Assembly: GCA_025765615.1 (NCBI GenBank)
Contig: JAIVFJ010000025.1
Coordinates: 377,501 to 441,500 of the forward strand
Direction of reading: 5' to 3'
DNA from: Zopfochytrium polystomum
Taxonomy: Eukaryota; Chytridiomycota; Chytridiomycetes; Chytridiales; Chytridiaceae
DNA length: 64,000 bases
The translations under genes and the position numbers were made by a program. Below the pieces are notes generated by a model, which saw nothing but the letters and a program-made list of their open reading frames with translations, did not search any database and was not told the origin of the DNA. Of this stretch, positions 21,055-33,439 are shown one piece after another; the stretch's first letter is position 1; each line of letters begins with the position of its first letter.

Positions 21055-22330
21055 AGTCCCAATCCTTGCCACCTCGTCCTTCAAGGCCTTTCTCGCCTTC
21101 CGCTTATCCTTAATGCACACCCTGGGTTGGAGGTGGAAATAGAGCAATGCCTAAATAACAATCCTCTCTAATGAATACGGCAAAAGAAGGTGGTGACAGG
21201 AAAATGAATTTGGAGTCTAGTAAAGCCCATCATGTAATACAAAAGAAACTCTTTAAACACAAAGCAGAGCAGCCATCACACATCTAAAAGGGAAACAAAA
21301 GAGAAGTGTGACAAGGGTGGCACAATCACAAAAGAGAGTGCAAAATTCTTCTCCAAGACACAGAGAAACCCCAATGGCAAAGCCAAAGGGACTGAATCAC
21401 TTGGTAAGGAATGAGACTCAGGGCAACAAAAGGGGGAGCCTAAGGCAGCACCAACCAATCTGTGCCAGCTCCTTCCCAAGGCAGAGGCCAAGGGGGGAGG
21501 CAAGAGAGTGGGGAGGAAAGTGGCCAGGTTCCAACCTGTTGGACCCACCACCTTGGAGCACCAGCTCCCTCTCTGCCAAAGACAACCCCTATGTTGGAGG
21601 GGGTTGCACACAAAGGGCAAACACAAGGAACAGTTAGTGTGCAGAGGTGCCTGTTGGATCAAATCAGAGCTGCTTTCCACTTAACAGAACCAGACACATC
21701 TTGTCTCACTCCCAAGAGAGGTTCCAACTCAATCCAAGGAGGGGGTACACAGGGTGGGAGACAGTGGGACTCTTCTAGCTCCATCCTACTAGGACACAGA
21801 CATCTGCCTCACAAGGCCAGAGGACTCCCCATCTTAGAAGCAAGGAAGGTTAAAACCCACTCCCACACACAAGTGTGACACCATGACATCACAGGCATTA
21901 ATCTGAGAGAACGAGGGTCTGAACAATAACTGACAGTCACAATAGGTTCAGGTCTGTCTTGAGCCTCTTGCTGCTAATCAGTCAGCTCCGCCTACCAGAC
22001 AAAAAAGAAAAACATTGGACAATATGGTGTTTCTTTTGGTTGGTGTTGGTGATTGGCCTGCTGTGACTGCTTGCTCTTCTTGGCCCTAATAAACATGGGA
22101 CTCTGAGTGAGTGAGTGGAAGAAGTGAATGAAGTGGTGATGTGTGTTTGTGGGAGGTCCTTTCCCCAACTTGGAGAGAAAGAGTTAAAACTATGTTATGA
22201 ATAATTGATACATAATGATGATATGCATGCTATAATAGTTGCTCATGACTGGCACAGGGTAAAAACCTCTCCTATATTAGCTGCTTGAGCAGAGGAGGAA
22301 AACTGTTAACACTGAGTTTCTGTTCCACTT
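21055..22330. other. No recognised gene; imperfect 70-bp direct repeats
   Basis: A non-coding-looking region. A segment CAGTCACAATAGGTT...CTGCTGCTAA(T/C)C at 21929-21998 recurs at 22425-22492 about 495 bases away, bracketing an AT-richer stretch with GAGT repeats (22104-22140). A small unclassified insertion could lie between the two. Confidence 0.4.
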
Positions 22331-22474
22331 AATGCTTGGAGTATTTTGTCAACAGCGCAAGCCAGCGCCCAGGTCTGCATCGGCAGTGGCTTGCTCTCCC
22401 ATGGGCATTGTGAGAACAAAAACTGCCAGTCACAATAGGTTTGGGTTCGTCTTGTGCCTCCTGCTGCTAACCGG

Positions 22475-23239
22475 TCAGTTCCGCCTATCAGTTCCGCCTA
22501 ACAGCCTGGATGGTCTTGGCCACCACATCGCCCACTGCCACAGCAAGCCACCTGCCACAGTTTGCCACAAGCTATCTTCCACTCGTCGCACAGCTGCCGA
22601 GCGGTGCTTGACGCCTTTGTGCGACACGCGTGGTAGCCAGTAGTAGTCAGGCTCTTGCGAGGCGTGCTTGATTTCGCGGTCGAGAATCTCGATGCAAACC
22701 GCAGCTGCCTTCTCCTGGACGTAGACCTCGTTCGACAGTGTTGTGGTGACGTGTGGGCGCCCATTGACTCCAATGGTGCACCGGGACGTCGCTGGGTGCG
22801 GGGGCGTCTCGCTCGCTTGAAGGCACGGCGAACGACATTGCCGGGTCGGCCCGACAGGTGGCCAGCAATACCTCAATATAATCATCGTGGTCAAGGGTCC
22901 ACTCTGAAGTTCACCTCTTTCGAAGCGGGGCTCGGGCAGACGAGAGCGGCCTCGGGTCTCGGCCGCAAGAGCGGCCACCAGAAGTTCTGCAGAGGGTGGG
23001 ACGGCGGCGGCGGACGACGGTGACGCGCCATCGCCGGCCGCTGCTGCCGCCGCCCCGCTACTGCCCGGCGAGCAAGCGACGACGGCGGCGGCGGCGGCGG
23101 CGACAGGGAGCGTAGAGGGAGGTCGAGGAGGAGGGCTGCGGTAGGGCGGTGGCGGCGGCGGCGGCGGTAGGGGCAGCAGGCCGGTCGAGGCGGTCGTCGT
23201 TAGCGGCGACGACGGCGGGGTCGCGTTGTGGTCGAACAT
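22475..23239 (-). pseudogene. Ala/Pro-rich gene fragment with possible ankyrin remnants
   Basis: No confident family. The minus-strand frame starts MFDHNATPPSS and runs through proline and alanine repeats to ELLVAALAAETRGRSRL. Beyond that, three alternate frames each look coding for short stretches (DHDDYIEVLLATCRADPAM, then EVYVQEKAAAVCIEILDREI). That pattern fits either unspliced exons or a frameshifted ankyrin-like pseudogene. The 3' end runs into the 70-bp repeat at 22425-22492. Confidence 0.3.
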
Positions 23240-24631
23240 TGGAGCGTCGACCTTCTTCGTTTTTTTTTTTTTTATTCGCTGAGGCGGTTACTTCCCCGCT
23301 CTACCCGCTCTACCCTCCCCTCCGCAAGTCGGGCTCGCTCCTTTGCCAGGCCGTACACCCGACCGTCTCCCTCTCTCGCTCCCTCCCTCCCTCCCCGCTT
23401 ACACACCTGTTGTCCTGCCCGCCCCGGGCCGCCCGCCCGCCCGACCGCCGTCCTTTCGCCCCATGGCTCCCCGCTCTCCGACCGCCGTCCTTGCGCCACG
23501 CACTGTTGAGTCTCGAGTCTCGCACTGCTGCAGACTCGAGACGACTGCCTTTCTCTCGAACGGCGTCGGGTCGATCGGCCGGATCGCTCGCTCGCTCGCT
23601 CTGATCGGTCCGGTCGGTCCGCTCGTTCCAGGGCCGTCATATTTTGCTGAATCTCCACGCAACGCCAAACGCCACACGCATGTACTCATCCGTTTCCTCC
23701 ACCCGCCACGTCCAGGGATCTCTATTCTTCTTCTTCTTCACTGGACGTGGAGCACCAGTCCACCCGTGCATCCACCCGCTCGCTCGTGACGCGTCCAGCA
23801 CCCTACCAGTTGCGTTGTCCGCCGATCATCCCCGCTTCACCGTAACCTCCTATCGTTACCGCCCCCGTTCGTCCCGCCAGCCTTCGGCGGGGGCCCCTTC
23901 AGATATTCAATTTGAATGTGAATGAACAGTATGCACTATGTATGTCCAGCCAACCTTGCGTGGGGTCCCTCTCCGGCCCGCCTTCACGAACACAAAACTG
24001 TCGGCGTCGGAAAAGCGATCGCGAGGTAATATTAACATTATTACAGTAAGCAACAGTCCGCTCTCCCTTTTTCTTCAAAGGACAGCTACTTCTCGCTATT
24101 CGTCGCTCTTGGCGACTATCACCCCATTTGACCGAGGCGGCCGAAGACAGGCCCGACCGTCCTGGTCGTCCTGGTCGGCTGGCCGCCAACGGAAACCCGG
24201 AGGCCCTGATTGCGACAGGATGGGCAGGGCAGGGCATGGGGGAATCCGACGTACGATGAAGCTCAGCCACCAGGGGAGTTTCCCCAAGCAATAGTCGTCA
24301 CCCCCGCCGTGCGACGCCAGGCGGCGTTGCATTCGATGCGCTCCTATCTCTCGAACCATACGCACCTGTCCCCACAAAGCAGCGCCGCGGGCCGAGGTGG
24401 ACTCCAAACCGGCGCGCGTAGTCCCGCCACAGAGCGCAGGATGGAGGCTCCCTAACAGAAGGAGGCGAGTGGGTGAATCCAAGCCCGGCGCTGGTCCTGC
24501 CACCCCTTAGTGATGGGGTGGAGGGGGGGGGAGGGCATCGACGGTTCGGCGACGGCTGTTTGGCTCTGGGAGAAAGGCGAATGCGGCGCGAACAGCACGC
24601 TGTGTGTGTGTGCGTGTGTGTGTGGGCGTGC

Positions 24632-24664
<33 letters not shown>

Positions 24665-25505
24665 CTGCGTCTGGTTGGAAAAAAAGGGAGACAACGACAA
24701 AAACAAGACCGACAACAAGGCCAGTGCAGAGCGGAGATCGATCCGATCGCAGCCCCTCCCTTGCCCAGATCCATCCATCAATCCATCCAGCCCGCCGCAC
24801 CGTGGACACATCGCTCAGATGGATCAGGCGACGTCTCAGGTCGGATCAGGCCTGTCGGCGAAGTACGAGATTTTGCGCTGCTCACCGTTGAGAGACAAAC
24901 GACTTGTCGTCCATCCATTCATCCACCCACACAGCCCGCCCTCCCGGACTCTCTCCCTTTGCATGATCGCCAGACCACCCCAGACGGATTGATGCCTTGA
25001 GGGCGACAACTTCAATGCAACAACAACACAGTGAGCGAGCAAACCTCTGTCCCTTGTTTGAAGTCAACGCCACTAACCAGCTGACTGTACTGCACCCCTT
25101 TTGAACCAACAACATCCCCTCATTGCAAGCATCAAGATTTCGTTTCTCGTTGACCAGGATCAACAGCAGTAAGCAATCTTGGGGCAGGGGGCATCTTTAA
25201 TCGTTTCATTTGCTGTCTTATAAACTCTTAAACACCCAACAGTCCCATCCAATGAACATCTCAGGCTCAATCCCTGCCATCGAATCTCTATTTGCTCTTT
25301 CCTTTCCTTTTCCTTGCACTAATCAGGTTCTGGAAACTGCCAGCCAACTCCTTCTAAACTAACTAACACTGAGTGCTTCTGGAATCCCTCTGCCTCTACG
25401 ACAGCCTCCATTCAAAAGCTCTGTCTCAAACATTTTTAACTTCACCAAATCTAACATTCAAATCTTCTTTGCAGAGCCCATCACCAATTGTGCTTTTGTA
25501 GGAGA
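23240..25505. other. Intergenic, GC-rich, with (GT)n; flank of the NLR-like gene
   Basis: Contains CT- and GCTC-rich tracts (23300-23620) and a (GT)n array at 24600-24662. An isolated MDQATSQVGSGLSAKYEIL start at 24819 might be an orphan exon but cannot be extended. A TATAAACT box near 25219 may be part of the NLR gene promoter. Confidence 0.4.
24600..24662. repeat. (GT)n microsatellite
   Basis: An approximately 60-base TG/GT run with two CG interruptions. Confidence 0.95.
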
Positions 25506-28500
25506 ATGACCAGCCAAACAACTGCATGGATTGTGGCATTTGTTTACAATGACGTTGGACGGAAGATCCACATTCCAACCAACACAGGTTTTGATGGCTT
25601 GCTTCAGCTTGTCGCTGCAAGGTTCCAGATATCTCCTGCTATTGAGTTGGTGTACGTGGACTCTGCCACCAGCGATGCAATGGTCCTTGACACCAACCAT
25701 GATCTGCCCAGTCTGCTTTCTCAGAATTACAAGTGGAAAGTAAGGTTCTTCCATTTTTTTTGTCCTTGTTTCTCTCTTTGTTCCAGCGTGAATTGAACCC
25801 ACAAAATTCGAGGTGCTTGCTGTGAGCTCCAGCGCCACTGGAAATGTCGCCCCTGCTGCTGCTGGCACAAACAACCCAAGTGTAGTGGCTGCTCCTGCTG
25901 CCCATGCTGCCCCTGCTGCCCTTGCCGCCCCTGCTGCTCCTGCTCCTCCCGCTGTAGCTTCTGGTGGCAACTCAACTGTGGCAGCTGCTGTTGGTGACAG
26001 CTACAATAAGAGTCTTCCACTGAAGAAAGGTGAGGAACCTGATTCAATTCGTTGCCTCAATGGCTGATGGCCAATTCTTTGGTGTGTTTCCTTGCCTCGC
26101 CCAGATAAATGGATTGAGCTTATTTCAGATGACTGGGAATGCAAAAGCAATGTTCAAAAACACCCCTTTTTCATCAGGTTTGTTCCTCATTATGCTTAGG
26201 GTTAGGGTTTGTTCCTCATTGTGCTTCTCCCTGTGGCTTGCTCTCAATTCCTTGTCAGCTACCAGCAAGCTTCTGAGACAGGTTTTGCGAGGAACCTGTT
26301 TGACAGAATGAAGATCAGCCTGTTGGAAGCTTACACTGGATCTGCCCTCACTGAGGAGTCCAGGATGGGTGGAAGACATCCCTTTTGGGATGCAGAGTGC
26401 CTGGCCTATGCCCAGGATTGGGGAATCAACTTCATGTCTGGACTGTTTCACTCCTCAGTCATCATTCTCCTGTGTTCAGATGCGAGCATGGTCAGAATGC
26501 AAAAGGCTGACAAAGAGCCTGATAACTGCTTGTTAGAAGTGAGTTTGTTGTCCCCATCAGTATTCCCCTCTGACAAATGCGTATAGTGGGAGCTGGCACT
26601 TCAGATGAAGAAAGAAAGAGGCCATGACATCCTTCCTGTTCTTCTTTCATGCCAAGATGAGGCGACCTTGGAAAGTGGCAAAAAGGCAAAGGTCATGGTG
26701 GACTTCAGCACCTTTGATCTCAAGAAGTTTCCCGACCACCCCCATGCACACCCTTTAAGTCCTGGCCTCCAATCTGTTTCTCAAACAATTAAGATGATTT
26801 TACACTTGAATGGGCCAAAGGCAAATCCTGAGAGTGATGTAATGAAGTGCGTGCCAACATTTTTTTTAAATTACCTCTTTTGTTACTTACACATGCCCTT
26901 ATTTTAACCTTCACAGGATTGTGACTGAAGCCAGAGAAGTGTACAGTCGCCGTAAGGCTGAATTGAAAACTCCTAGTCCAATCCAAGATATTTCACTTTC
27001 CAGATCTAGTTTGGCTAAATTGGAGAACTGGTTGTCTCCCCTGTCTGAATTCATGGATCTTGAGAGGGAGGCTCTCCTGAAGAATGTGCTTTCTGGATCC
27101 AGGGTATGGCTGCTCAAGAGAGTGTTCAAGTTTCTTTCTCCAGATGATCCTTCTGGTGCCAGCGCCAACAGGGTGATGTGGTTGAAGGGCGTGGCTGGAG
27201 TGGGCAAGTCTGTGATGGCTGCCATGGTCTCCAGGGAGCTGCAGGCACAGGGAATGCTTGGGGGCTTGTTCTTTTGCAAGCATGATGACGAGCGTCGCAG
27301 CAGTGCTCGAAACCTGATCTTGACTCTTGTGTTTGGTCTTGCAAAGTTCAGTCTTCAGTATGGAGAGATTCTGCTTCAAGTCAAGCAAGACAATCCAGAT
27401 ATTCTGTCCAGATCTGTGTTTGAGATGATGAAAGTATTGCTTGTTCAGCCATTGGAGAAAGTTATTGAAAGCAAGAAGCTGAATGTACCTGTGGTCCTGG
27501 TTGTGGATGCCCTGGATGAGTGTGGAGCCATTGGAAAGAGGAATGAGATTCTGTCTGTGTTTCAAGAGCTGAACAGGCTGCTTCCTGATAATGTGAAGAT
27601 GCTGGTGACTGGGCGCCCTGAAGTAGATATTGTGAAAGCCTTTGAGAAGATTCCTTTTGAGGAGATTGAGCCAACTGCTGAAGAGAACACTCAGGACCAG
27701 ATTGATTTCACAAGGAATTATCTCAGAACCTTGAGCACGAAGCAATCTGTTGTTGATGAGGGATCAGAGATTCTGGTGGCAAAGTCTGCTGGAATTTTTG
27801 TCTGGCTTGTGACTGCTTCCACTTATTTGCGGAAATTAGCGACTGAAGAAATCACTCTTGAGCAAATTGAAGACCTTACTGAGGGTGACAAGATGGATGG
27901 AAGCATTGACTTGATGTATGCCAGAATATTCAATGGCATCCTTCAGTCTATCAAAGCGAGTTTTTTGGAAAATCTTCTTTGTGCTGTGTTGTCCACCATT
28001 GTTCTTGCCTATGAACCTCTGACTGCAGCAGCCATTGTCTCTCTGCTGGACAAGGAGGTACCTGAAAATGTGATGAGGTGCATCCGGATGCTTGATCCTA
28101 TCCTTGTGCTCGATGGTTCCACCAAGAAGATTAGGATTTTCCACAAATCTGTTAAAGACTACCTGATAATTCCTGAAAGGTGCAGGTTGTCTCTTCAGAT
28201 TGACTCAAAAAGTAGCCACTCTGAATTTGCAAGGCTGTGCATCAGTGCACTGAACGAAAACCTCAAATTTAATATGTGTGATCTGCCATTCTCAGAATTC
28301 CATTCTGAGATTCCTGATTTTGATGACAAAGTGCAGAAAGGAATCCCTGAGCATGTCAGATACGCAGTGAAGCACTTCTGGGAGCACTGCTTTGACTCAG
28401 GAGCCAATGGGCTACCCAAACACAGCTCAAATAATGAAAAGAATGGCCAAGAAGATGGTGATAGTGATGGGGATGGTGATGACCAGTGGTTTGACGATGA

Positions 28501-29749
28501 GGAAGACACTCAGGACAGCAGTCTGCTTCAGCCAGGAAGTATGAAACTTCCTCTGCAAAAATTTGACGAGGCCACTGAAGATTTGCAAGGAGATGCAATC
28601 GAGAAGCGTTTGTCAACCACGTCATCCTATTTACTTGATAATACGCTTTTTGCTGAATTGCAAAAATTTCTTGTGCAACATGGACATCACTACTTGGAAG
28701 CATGCAGCTTGCTTGACTCACTTCATTTGGTGATTCCTGCCATGACAAAGCTCCAGAGTCTTGTTGCTATTCCTGAAAAGAAACAGCTGTACACCCTGAT
28801 GGAAGACATGAAAAGAGTTTTGCAAAAGTTTCTCATTCCACTCAAGGCATCTGCGTTGCAAGTTTACTTCACTGCCGTTCCATTCTCCCCAAGTCACTCT
28901 GAATTTTTTAAAACATTTGTTCAGAATGTGCCTGGAAGTGTGTCATGCCCCATAGTTGCCAAGGGGCAACCGAAATCTTGGCCTTCCTGTTTGAATATTC
29001 TTGAGGGACACTCTGCTTCTGTCAACTCTGCGGCATTCAGTCCTGATGGGCAGTTTGTTGTGTCTGGAAGTTGGGATTATACAGTCAGAATTTGGAATGC
29101 TTCCACTGGTCAGGAGCTGCATACGCTGGAGGGACACTCCAGTTCTGTCTTCTCTGCAGCATTCAGTCCTGATGGGCAGTTTGTTGTGTCTGGAAGTAAT
29201 GACTGGACAGTCAGAATTTGGAATGCTTCCACTGGTCAGGAGCTGCATAAGCTGGAGGGACACTCCAGTTCTGTCTTCTCTGCAGCATTCAGTCCCAATG
29301 GGCAGTTCGTTGTGTCTGGAAGTTGGTTCAAGACAGTCAGGATTTGGAATGCTTTCACCGGCCAGGAGCTGTATACACTGGATGGTTTTTCATTCACGAT
29401 GTCTTCTGGATTTAGTGCTGATGGACAATATGTTGTTTTGAAGGACAGAAATAACAAAAGAATATTTGTCAAGCTTAGAACAGCATTGCTGGTGGACAGA
29501 AGTGATATCACAGGTCCAAGCCTGGCACACAATTTTAGTGCACGTAATTCGTCAGGACAGCAACTGCAGAGTGGGGAAGGGGTTCTTGAATCTGTGATAA
29601 GTGATGGTGTCTGGTTCAACTTCAATGTCAAAAAAGTCTGTTTCTGGCTTCCACCTGAATTTCGTGGTAGTTTCCAGCTCCTTTCAAGGCAAAAAATTGT
29701 TTTCTTTGGGTCCAGGCTTTTCCTCTGCCATACAATTTTGATCAGATAA
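25506..29749 (+). CDS. PB1-like/TIR/NACHT/WD40 NLR-type receptor, six exons
   Basis: Likely an intracellular innate-immunity or allorecognition receptor. Six exons keep frame: 25506-25739, 25813-26029, 26105-26177, 26259-26538, 26587-26846 and 26917-29749, giving 1,298 residues. Residues ~5-85 resemble a PB1/ubiquitin-like fold (GRKIHIPTNTGFDGLLQLV...DLPSLL). An Ala/Pro linker covers ~85-145. A TIR domain spans ~168-330, opening HPFFISYQQ across the exon 3/4 join. It contains FWDAECLAYAQDWG and FHSSVIILLCSD, then DNCLLEWELAL across the exon 4/5 join; Glu268 is the candidate NADase glutamate. The NACHT ATPase has Walker A GVAGVGKS (446-453) and Walker B VVLVVDALDE (547-556). A helical region with an acidic insert near 28450 leads to three WD40 units (~1050-1180, 42 residues each, near-identical) and a degenerate fourth. 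The tail (WFNFNVKKVCFWLPPEFRG) resembles other fungal NACHT-WD40 C-termini. TIR domains are scarce in described fungal NLRs. Confidence 0.85.
29003..29380 (+). repeat. Three near-identical 126-bp WD40-coding repeats
   Basis: Units start with GAGGGACACTC at 29004, 29130 and 29256, spacing exactly 126 bases (42 codons). Differences concentrate in the codons after GTGTCTGGAAGT (WDYT, NDWT, WFKT), the exposed variable positions of such repeats. Confidence 0.93.
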
Positions 29750-31740
29750 TGACACTTTCTCTTTGATATTCTGTTTCTGGATTTTTCGCCATTATCAAAG
29801 GCTGAGTTGTTGAATTTGAAGAAAATAAAAAAGAATGATTGCTTTGGCCAGTGAGAGATTGTTAGTCCTTTTGCTGCATATTGCACCCAAATATGCATCA
29901 CAAATAATACTCATTTCTTTTATTAATACCAAATTTATCATTTTCTTTTATTTGTTGAATATATTTGAGCTCTTGTCAATTACATGTCATGTTTAAGATT
30001 CTTCCATTTTTCTTCAAGGAACATTATTTTACGGCTTAATTTCAAATTGAAATGTCACCTATTCTACAACTTCACAAATATATTGTCTAATCCACTGGCG
30101 CCCATTCCAGACACCCATACCAGCTTCTTGTCTTACAATTCCTTACACTTCTAAAATAACACTTATAATCCCCGCTTTATTTCTTGTTTGCATTAGTACC
30201 TCCTTTTTTTCAAATTATTGATGCCCAATTACCCAAGAAAATGAAACCGATTGCCTTAAAAATGACACCTCCACTGACCATAAAAAAGTTATTAAACTGG
30301 TTTTATGTTTGTGACCATAATCATGTTGCATTTGTGTGCGAGGTTAAAATATCAGAAAAAATGTTATTTTTTAATACCCCCATTTGAATTTTTTACCTCC
30401 TAAACATGAAAAAAACACTGCCTTTATAGATTTTCCTTTTGACTGGTTACAGTGCTGCATTTTACTGTGATGTTGATTATCAAAAAAGTGACCTCCCTGG
30501 TTAAAAAAGTGGTGTAAATTGCCAAAAAAGTGAAGCCAATGGCCAAAAAGAGACGTCGATTGCCAAAAGTCACATCAACAATAACTAAATAATTTATTTT
30601 CTACATGTTTGTGACCATAATCAAATCAAATTTGTGTGCAAGTGAAGACAATGAAGAAAAAGATTCACTCTCCATAAATACCCCTAAAATATTATTAAAA
30701 TCAATTTTATTTTCCGAATCTAATAATTACCTACACCCCAAAACAGGCAGAAGGTTGGAGGGTATTCTGGCTCCGCCTGGGTTCAACAAGTATTGGTGAC
30801 AAAGCTTGGAGAGGTTGGGGGTGCTCATGTTGAGCCAAGGTCCAACATGTCATGTCTGGCGCATACTTGGTAATCAGATGCTGTGGGAATATTTCCTCGT
30901 CATTACACACACACACACACGCACACACAGAGCGAAACTGAATGGGGCTTGGTGTGTGTGTGCGACTTAATATCCCCCAAAAAGCCTGCGCCCTTCCCTC
31001 AACCACCTCATCTGCCGATCCCACGCTGAGGTCCGTTCCTGTTGTGTGCCGTGGAAGCTGCCCTTGACTCGATCGTGTACACCCCCTTTGTCCCTGGCTT
31101 AATCATATCCACCATACTCAGTTCAGATGACATCATGACATCGGCTCGACTTTTGCCATTGCACAGACTCCACTGCTCCACCTCACACTCGGACACAACC
31201 TGCCCTGAGCAGCTTCACAAAACTCATCGCAGGCATCGCTGCAGATTCTCTTGATATTACCCAGCGTCGTCTTTCGGCATCTGCAGAGGGAATCACAAGC
31301 ACTGGATGGATGATTGACTGCAATGAGGTCAGGTGGCTCCCAATTTTAATAGATCCCCTCCCAACCATTTCACCTTGCGGTCGCTACCTTGCCTTTCCCC
31401 CTTTCCCTCCCGCCATTGATTTCGTTTTTCACAGTTACATACGCCCAGTCCATCTGCAACACCTTCCGTCAGCAGTTTCTCGTCCCCATAGTTGCGCACC
31501 GCTTCCTTTGCATCTTTTCGATTGCATAGTCTGAGATCCTGGCTGAGTGAGTCAAAGACAAGAGATGGCAGCCAGGAAGAACGAGAGGCCGTTGCGAAGC
31601 TGACACTGCTCAAACTCGTGGTGGCAGGCGTGAGCCTAGCCAGTCATGCGACGTATGGCTGAGGGCTGGACCTGTGCTCACAGGCAGACATGGCAATTGG
31701 TGTGAGCCACTTTAATAAGATCTTGTCAATTTGACCAACC
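29750..31740. other. AT-rich 3' flank without a supported gene
   Basis: Contains two imperfect copies about 300 bases apart of a TTTGTGACCATAATCA...TTTGTGTGC segment (30305 and 30607), several AAAAAAGTG repeats (30480-30570) and an (AC)n run at 30904-30930. The interval 31020-31700 looks unique and non-coding. Confidence 0.5.
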
Positions 31741-31751
31741 AATTGTTCTTG

Positions 31752-32093
31752 ATGTCCTCTGAGTGGCGCTGCTTTCCATGCAACTGCGAGTTCAAATACA
31801 AAAGCAAACTGGACTGGCACTTACGCACTCAAAAGCACCAAGTTATTACGTCTCTGTTCGGCGAGTTGGAGAATGCAGATCACTTGGCTGGGCTTTCAAA
31901 TGACAGGCAATCAGACAGCTGCGCTCGGGATTTCCCTCCACTGGGTGGAACGAGCGATCCATGTGTTGGTGCCAGTGAAGGTGATGTTGCCTCAGGACCA
32001 GACAATTGCAGTGGCAACGAGCAGTATTTTTCGGGAAGTCAATCATCCCATTCGGAGTCAGACTCCAAGTCTTCCTTGGTGTTTGGGCACTGA
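31752..32093 (+). pseudogene. C2H2 zinc-finger N-terminal fragment, probably from a Tnp2/Plavaka-type transposase
   Basis: The open frame MSSEWRCFPCNC begins with a single C2H2-like finger (C-x2-C...H-x5-H in WHLRTQKH) and continues with Ser/Asp-rich linker. Plavaka-like transposases often start this way. The fragment stops where an oppositely oriented transposase piece begins (~32100), implying a rearranged junction. Confidence 0.45.
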
Positions 32094-32110
32094 AGGCAGC
32101 AGTGGACCAA

Positions 32111-32990
32111 TTAATAGAATTCAAGAAAGCGTGTAAAGTACGGCTTAGGGAGCTTTCCATCCAGCTGTGCTGGCCCATAAAACAAAATCCACGCCAGCTT
32201 TGTCTCTGCCGAATGGAACGACTCGGATTTGTGGATATCAGAAAGCTTGCCAACAATGCTTGAGGGGATTGTAGTTCGAGAAGCAGCACAGGCCTTTCTG
32301 ATTTCAATCAGGTCTTTATCAGAGATGATGTAGTCCACTTTTCCCTTGTCTGATAGAATATTTCCTTTCCACAAGGAGAGCAAGAGCTTGGAGGTGTTGT
32401 GAATGACAAGGTGCATAAATTCAATCATGAAGGAGTTTGGGAACACTGTTGATTTCAGCTCCATCAGAATGCTGGTAGCCTGGATCAAGAATTCCTCAGT
32501 TGTTCGCATACGCAGTTGCAGTGGATCATACAACAGCCTCTTGTTTCAGTAAAGAGGATAATAATAGTGGCTGCGTTTAGTACTCCATTCTCTCAATGTT
32601 GCATCAGCGACAAGGGTGCTTGCCGTTGCTGCCAGTCATTTTCGTCAGCATGGATATCGCAGGCATGTCTCCAAAAACTAACAGAACAGCAGCTTGTTGT
32701 GTAACTGCTCTTGGATAGCACTGTCAAAAGCCAAGACACCAGCCTCCAGCTGCTTCAGCTCCTGAATAAGCGGATACAGGAATGAATCCATATCTATAGG
32801 CTTGGAAGGTTCTCGAACAATGCCAATGCTGAGAAAGTGTTCAGACAGTATCGCTCTTCAGGTGGTAGCTTGTAGTTGATGAGCAGGATTGGCCAGCAAG
32901 TAACAGCTCTCCTCTTGAACAGGCCAAACCCATTGGTGCTTAGCCCTATGAAAGGCATCCGAACAGATGCGAAAGAAATTTTTTTCAATA
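32111..32990 (-). pseudogene. Tnp2/Plavaka-like (CMC group) DNA transposase relic
   Basis: Consecutive minus-strand frames give the conserved Tnp2 order: FIGLSTNGFGLFKRRAVTC and WPILLINYKLPPEERY, then (after a shift) GIVREPSKPIDMDSFLYPLI and LEAGVLAFDS, then VFGDMPAISMLTKMTGSNG with PCR(stop)C. The relic ends with KACAASRTTIPSSIVGKLSD, ETKLAWILFYGPAQL and YFTRFLEFY. At least two frameshifts and one stop inactivate it. Both ends are missing. It directly borders the AT-rich virus-like island. Confidence 0.75.
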
Positions 32991-33439
32991 AGTGTCAAGA
33001 AAATAAAATTTTAGGAATAATGTCCAAAAAGTAATGAAAAATATAATATATAAAGATTTTTTTAAATAAAATTTGATATTAAAGTTTTTTATGGATTGTT
33101 TCGCGAGAATTTAGAGTATTTTAATCATATTTCTCGTTATATTTTCTAATTTTTCTAATTATTTGACATTTTTTTAGCCCTAATCCTAATTTTTTGTCTT
33201 CTTTTCTAATAATGTGACATAAATATGGTGTATATTTTGAATCAAAATGTTGTAATATATATGTGTCAACTAAAATGCATATTACATCAGCAGCTAAAGT
33301 CTTTTTTTAACATTTCTAACCTAATTTATGGTTACAAAACACTTGATAAAGTGTGTAATATATATTTATCGACTGAAATGTATATTACATCGCCACTAAA
33401 AATCTAATCTCAATATTATATCCTAATATGTGTCACATT
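32991..33439. other. Left edge of AT-rich island; two TGTAATAT...ATATTACA inverted repeats
   Basis: Base composition drops sharply to AT-rich here. Two similar segments (33250-33292 and 33352-33396) each contain TGTAATATATAT followed by ATATTACATC, so each can fold as a hairpin. The two are also direct repeats of one another. Confidence 0.6.

Noticed and set aside
24819..24900. Possible first exon MDQATSQVGSG
   Set aside because: A plausible start, but no donor and downstream exon could be connected, so it is not called as a gene.
26195..26215. TTAGGG tandem (two units) inside an intron of the NLR-type gene
   Set aside because: Only two units and embedded in an intron; too short to be an interstitial telomere tract.
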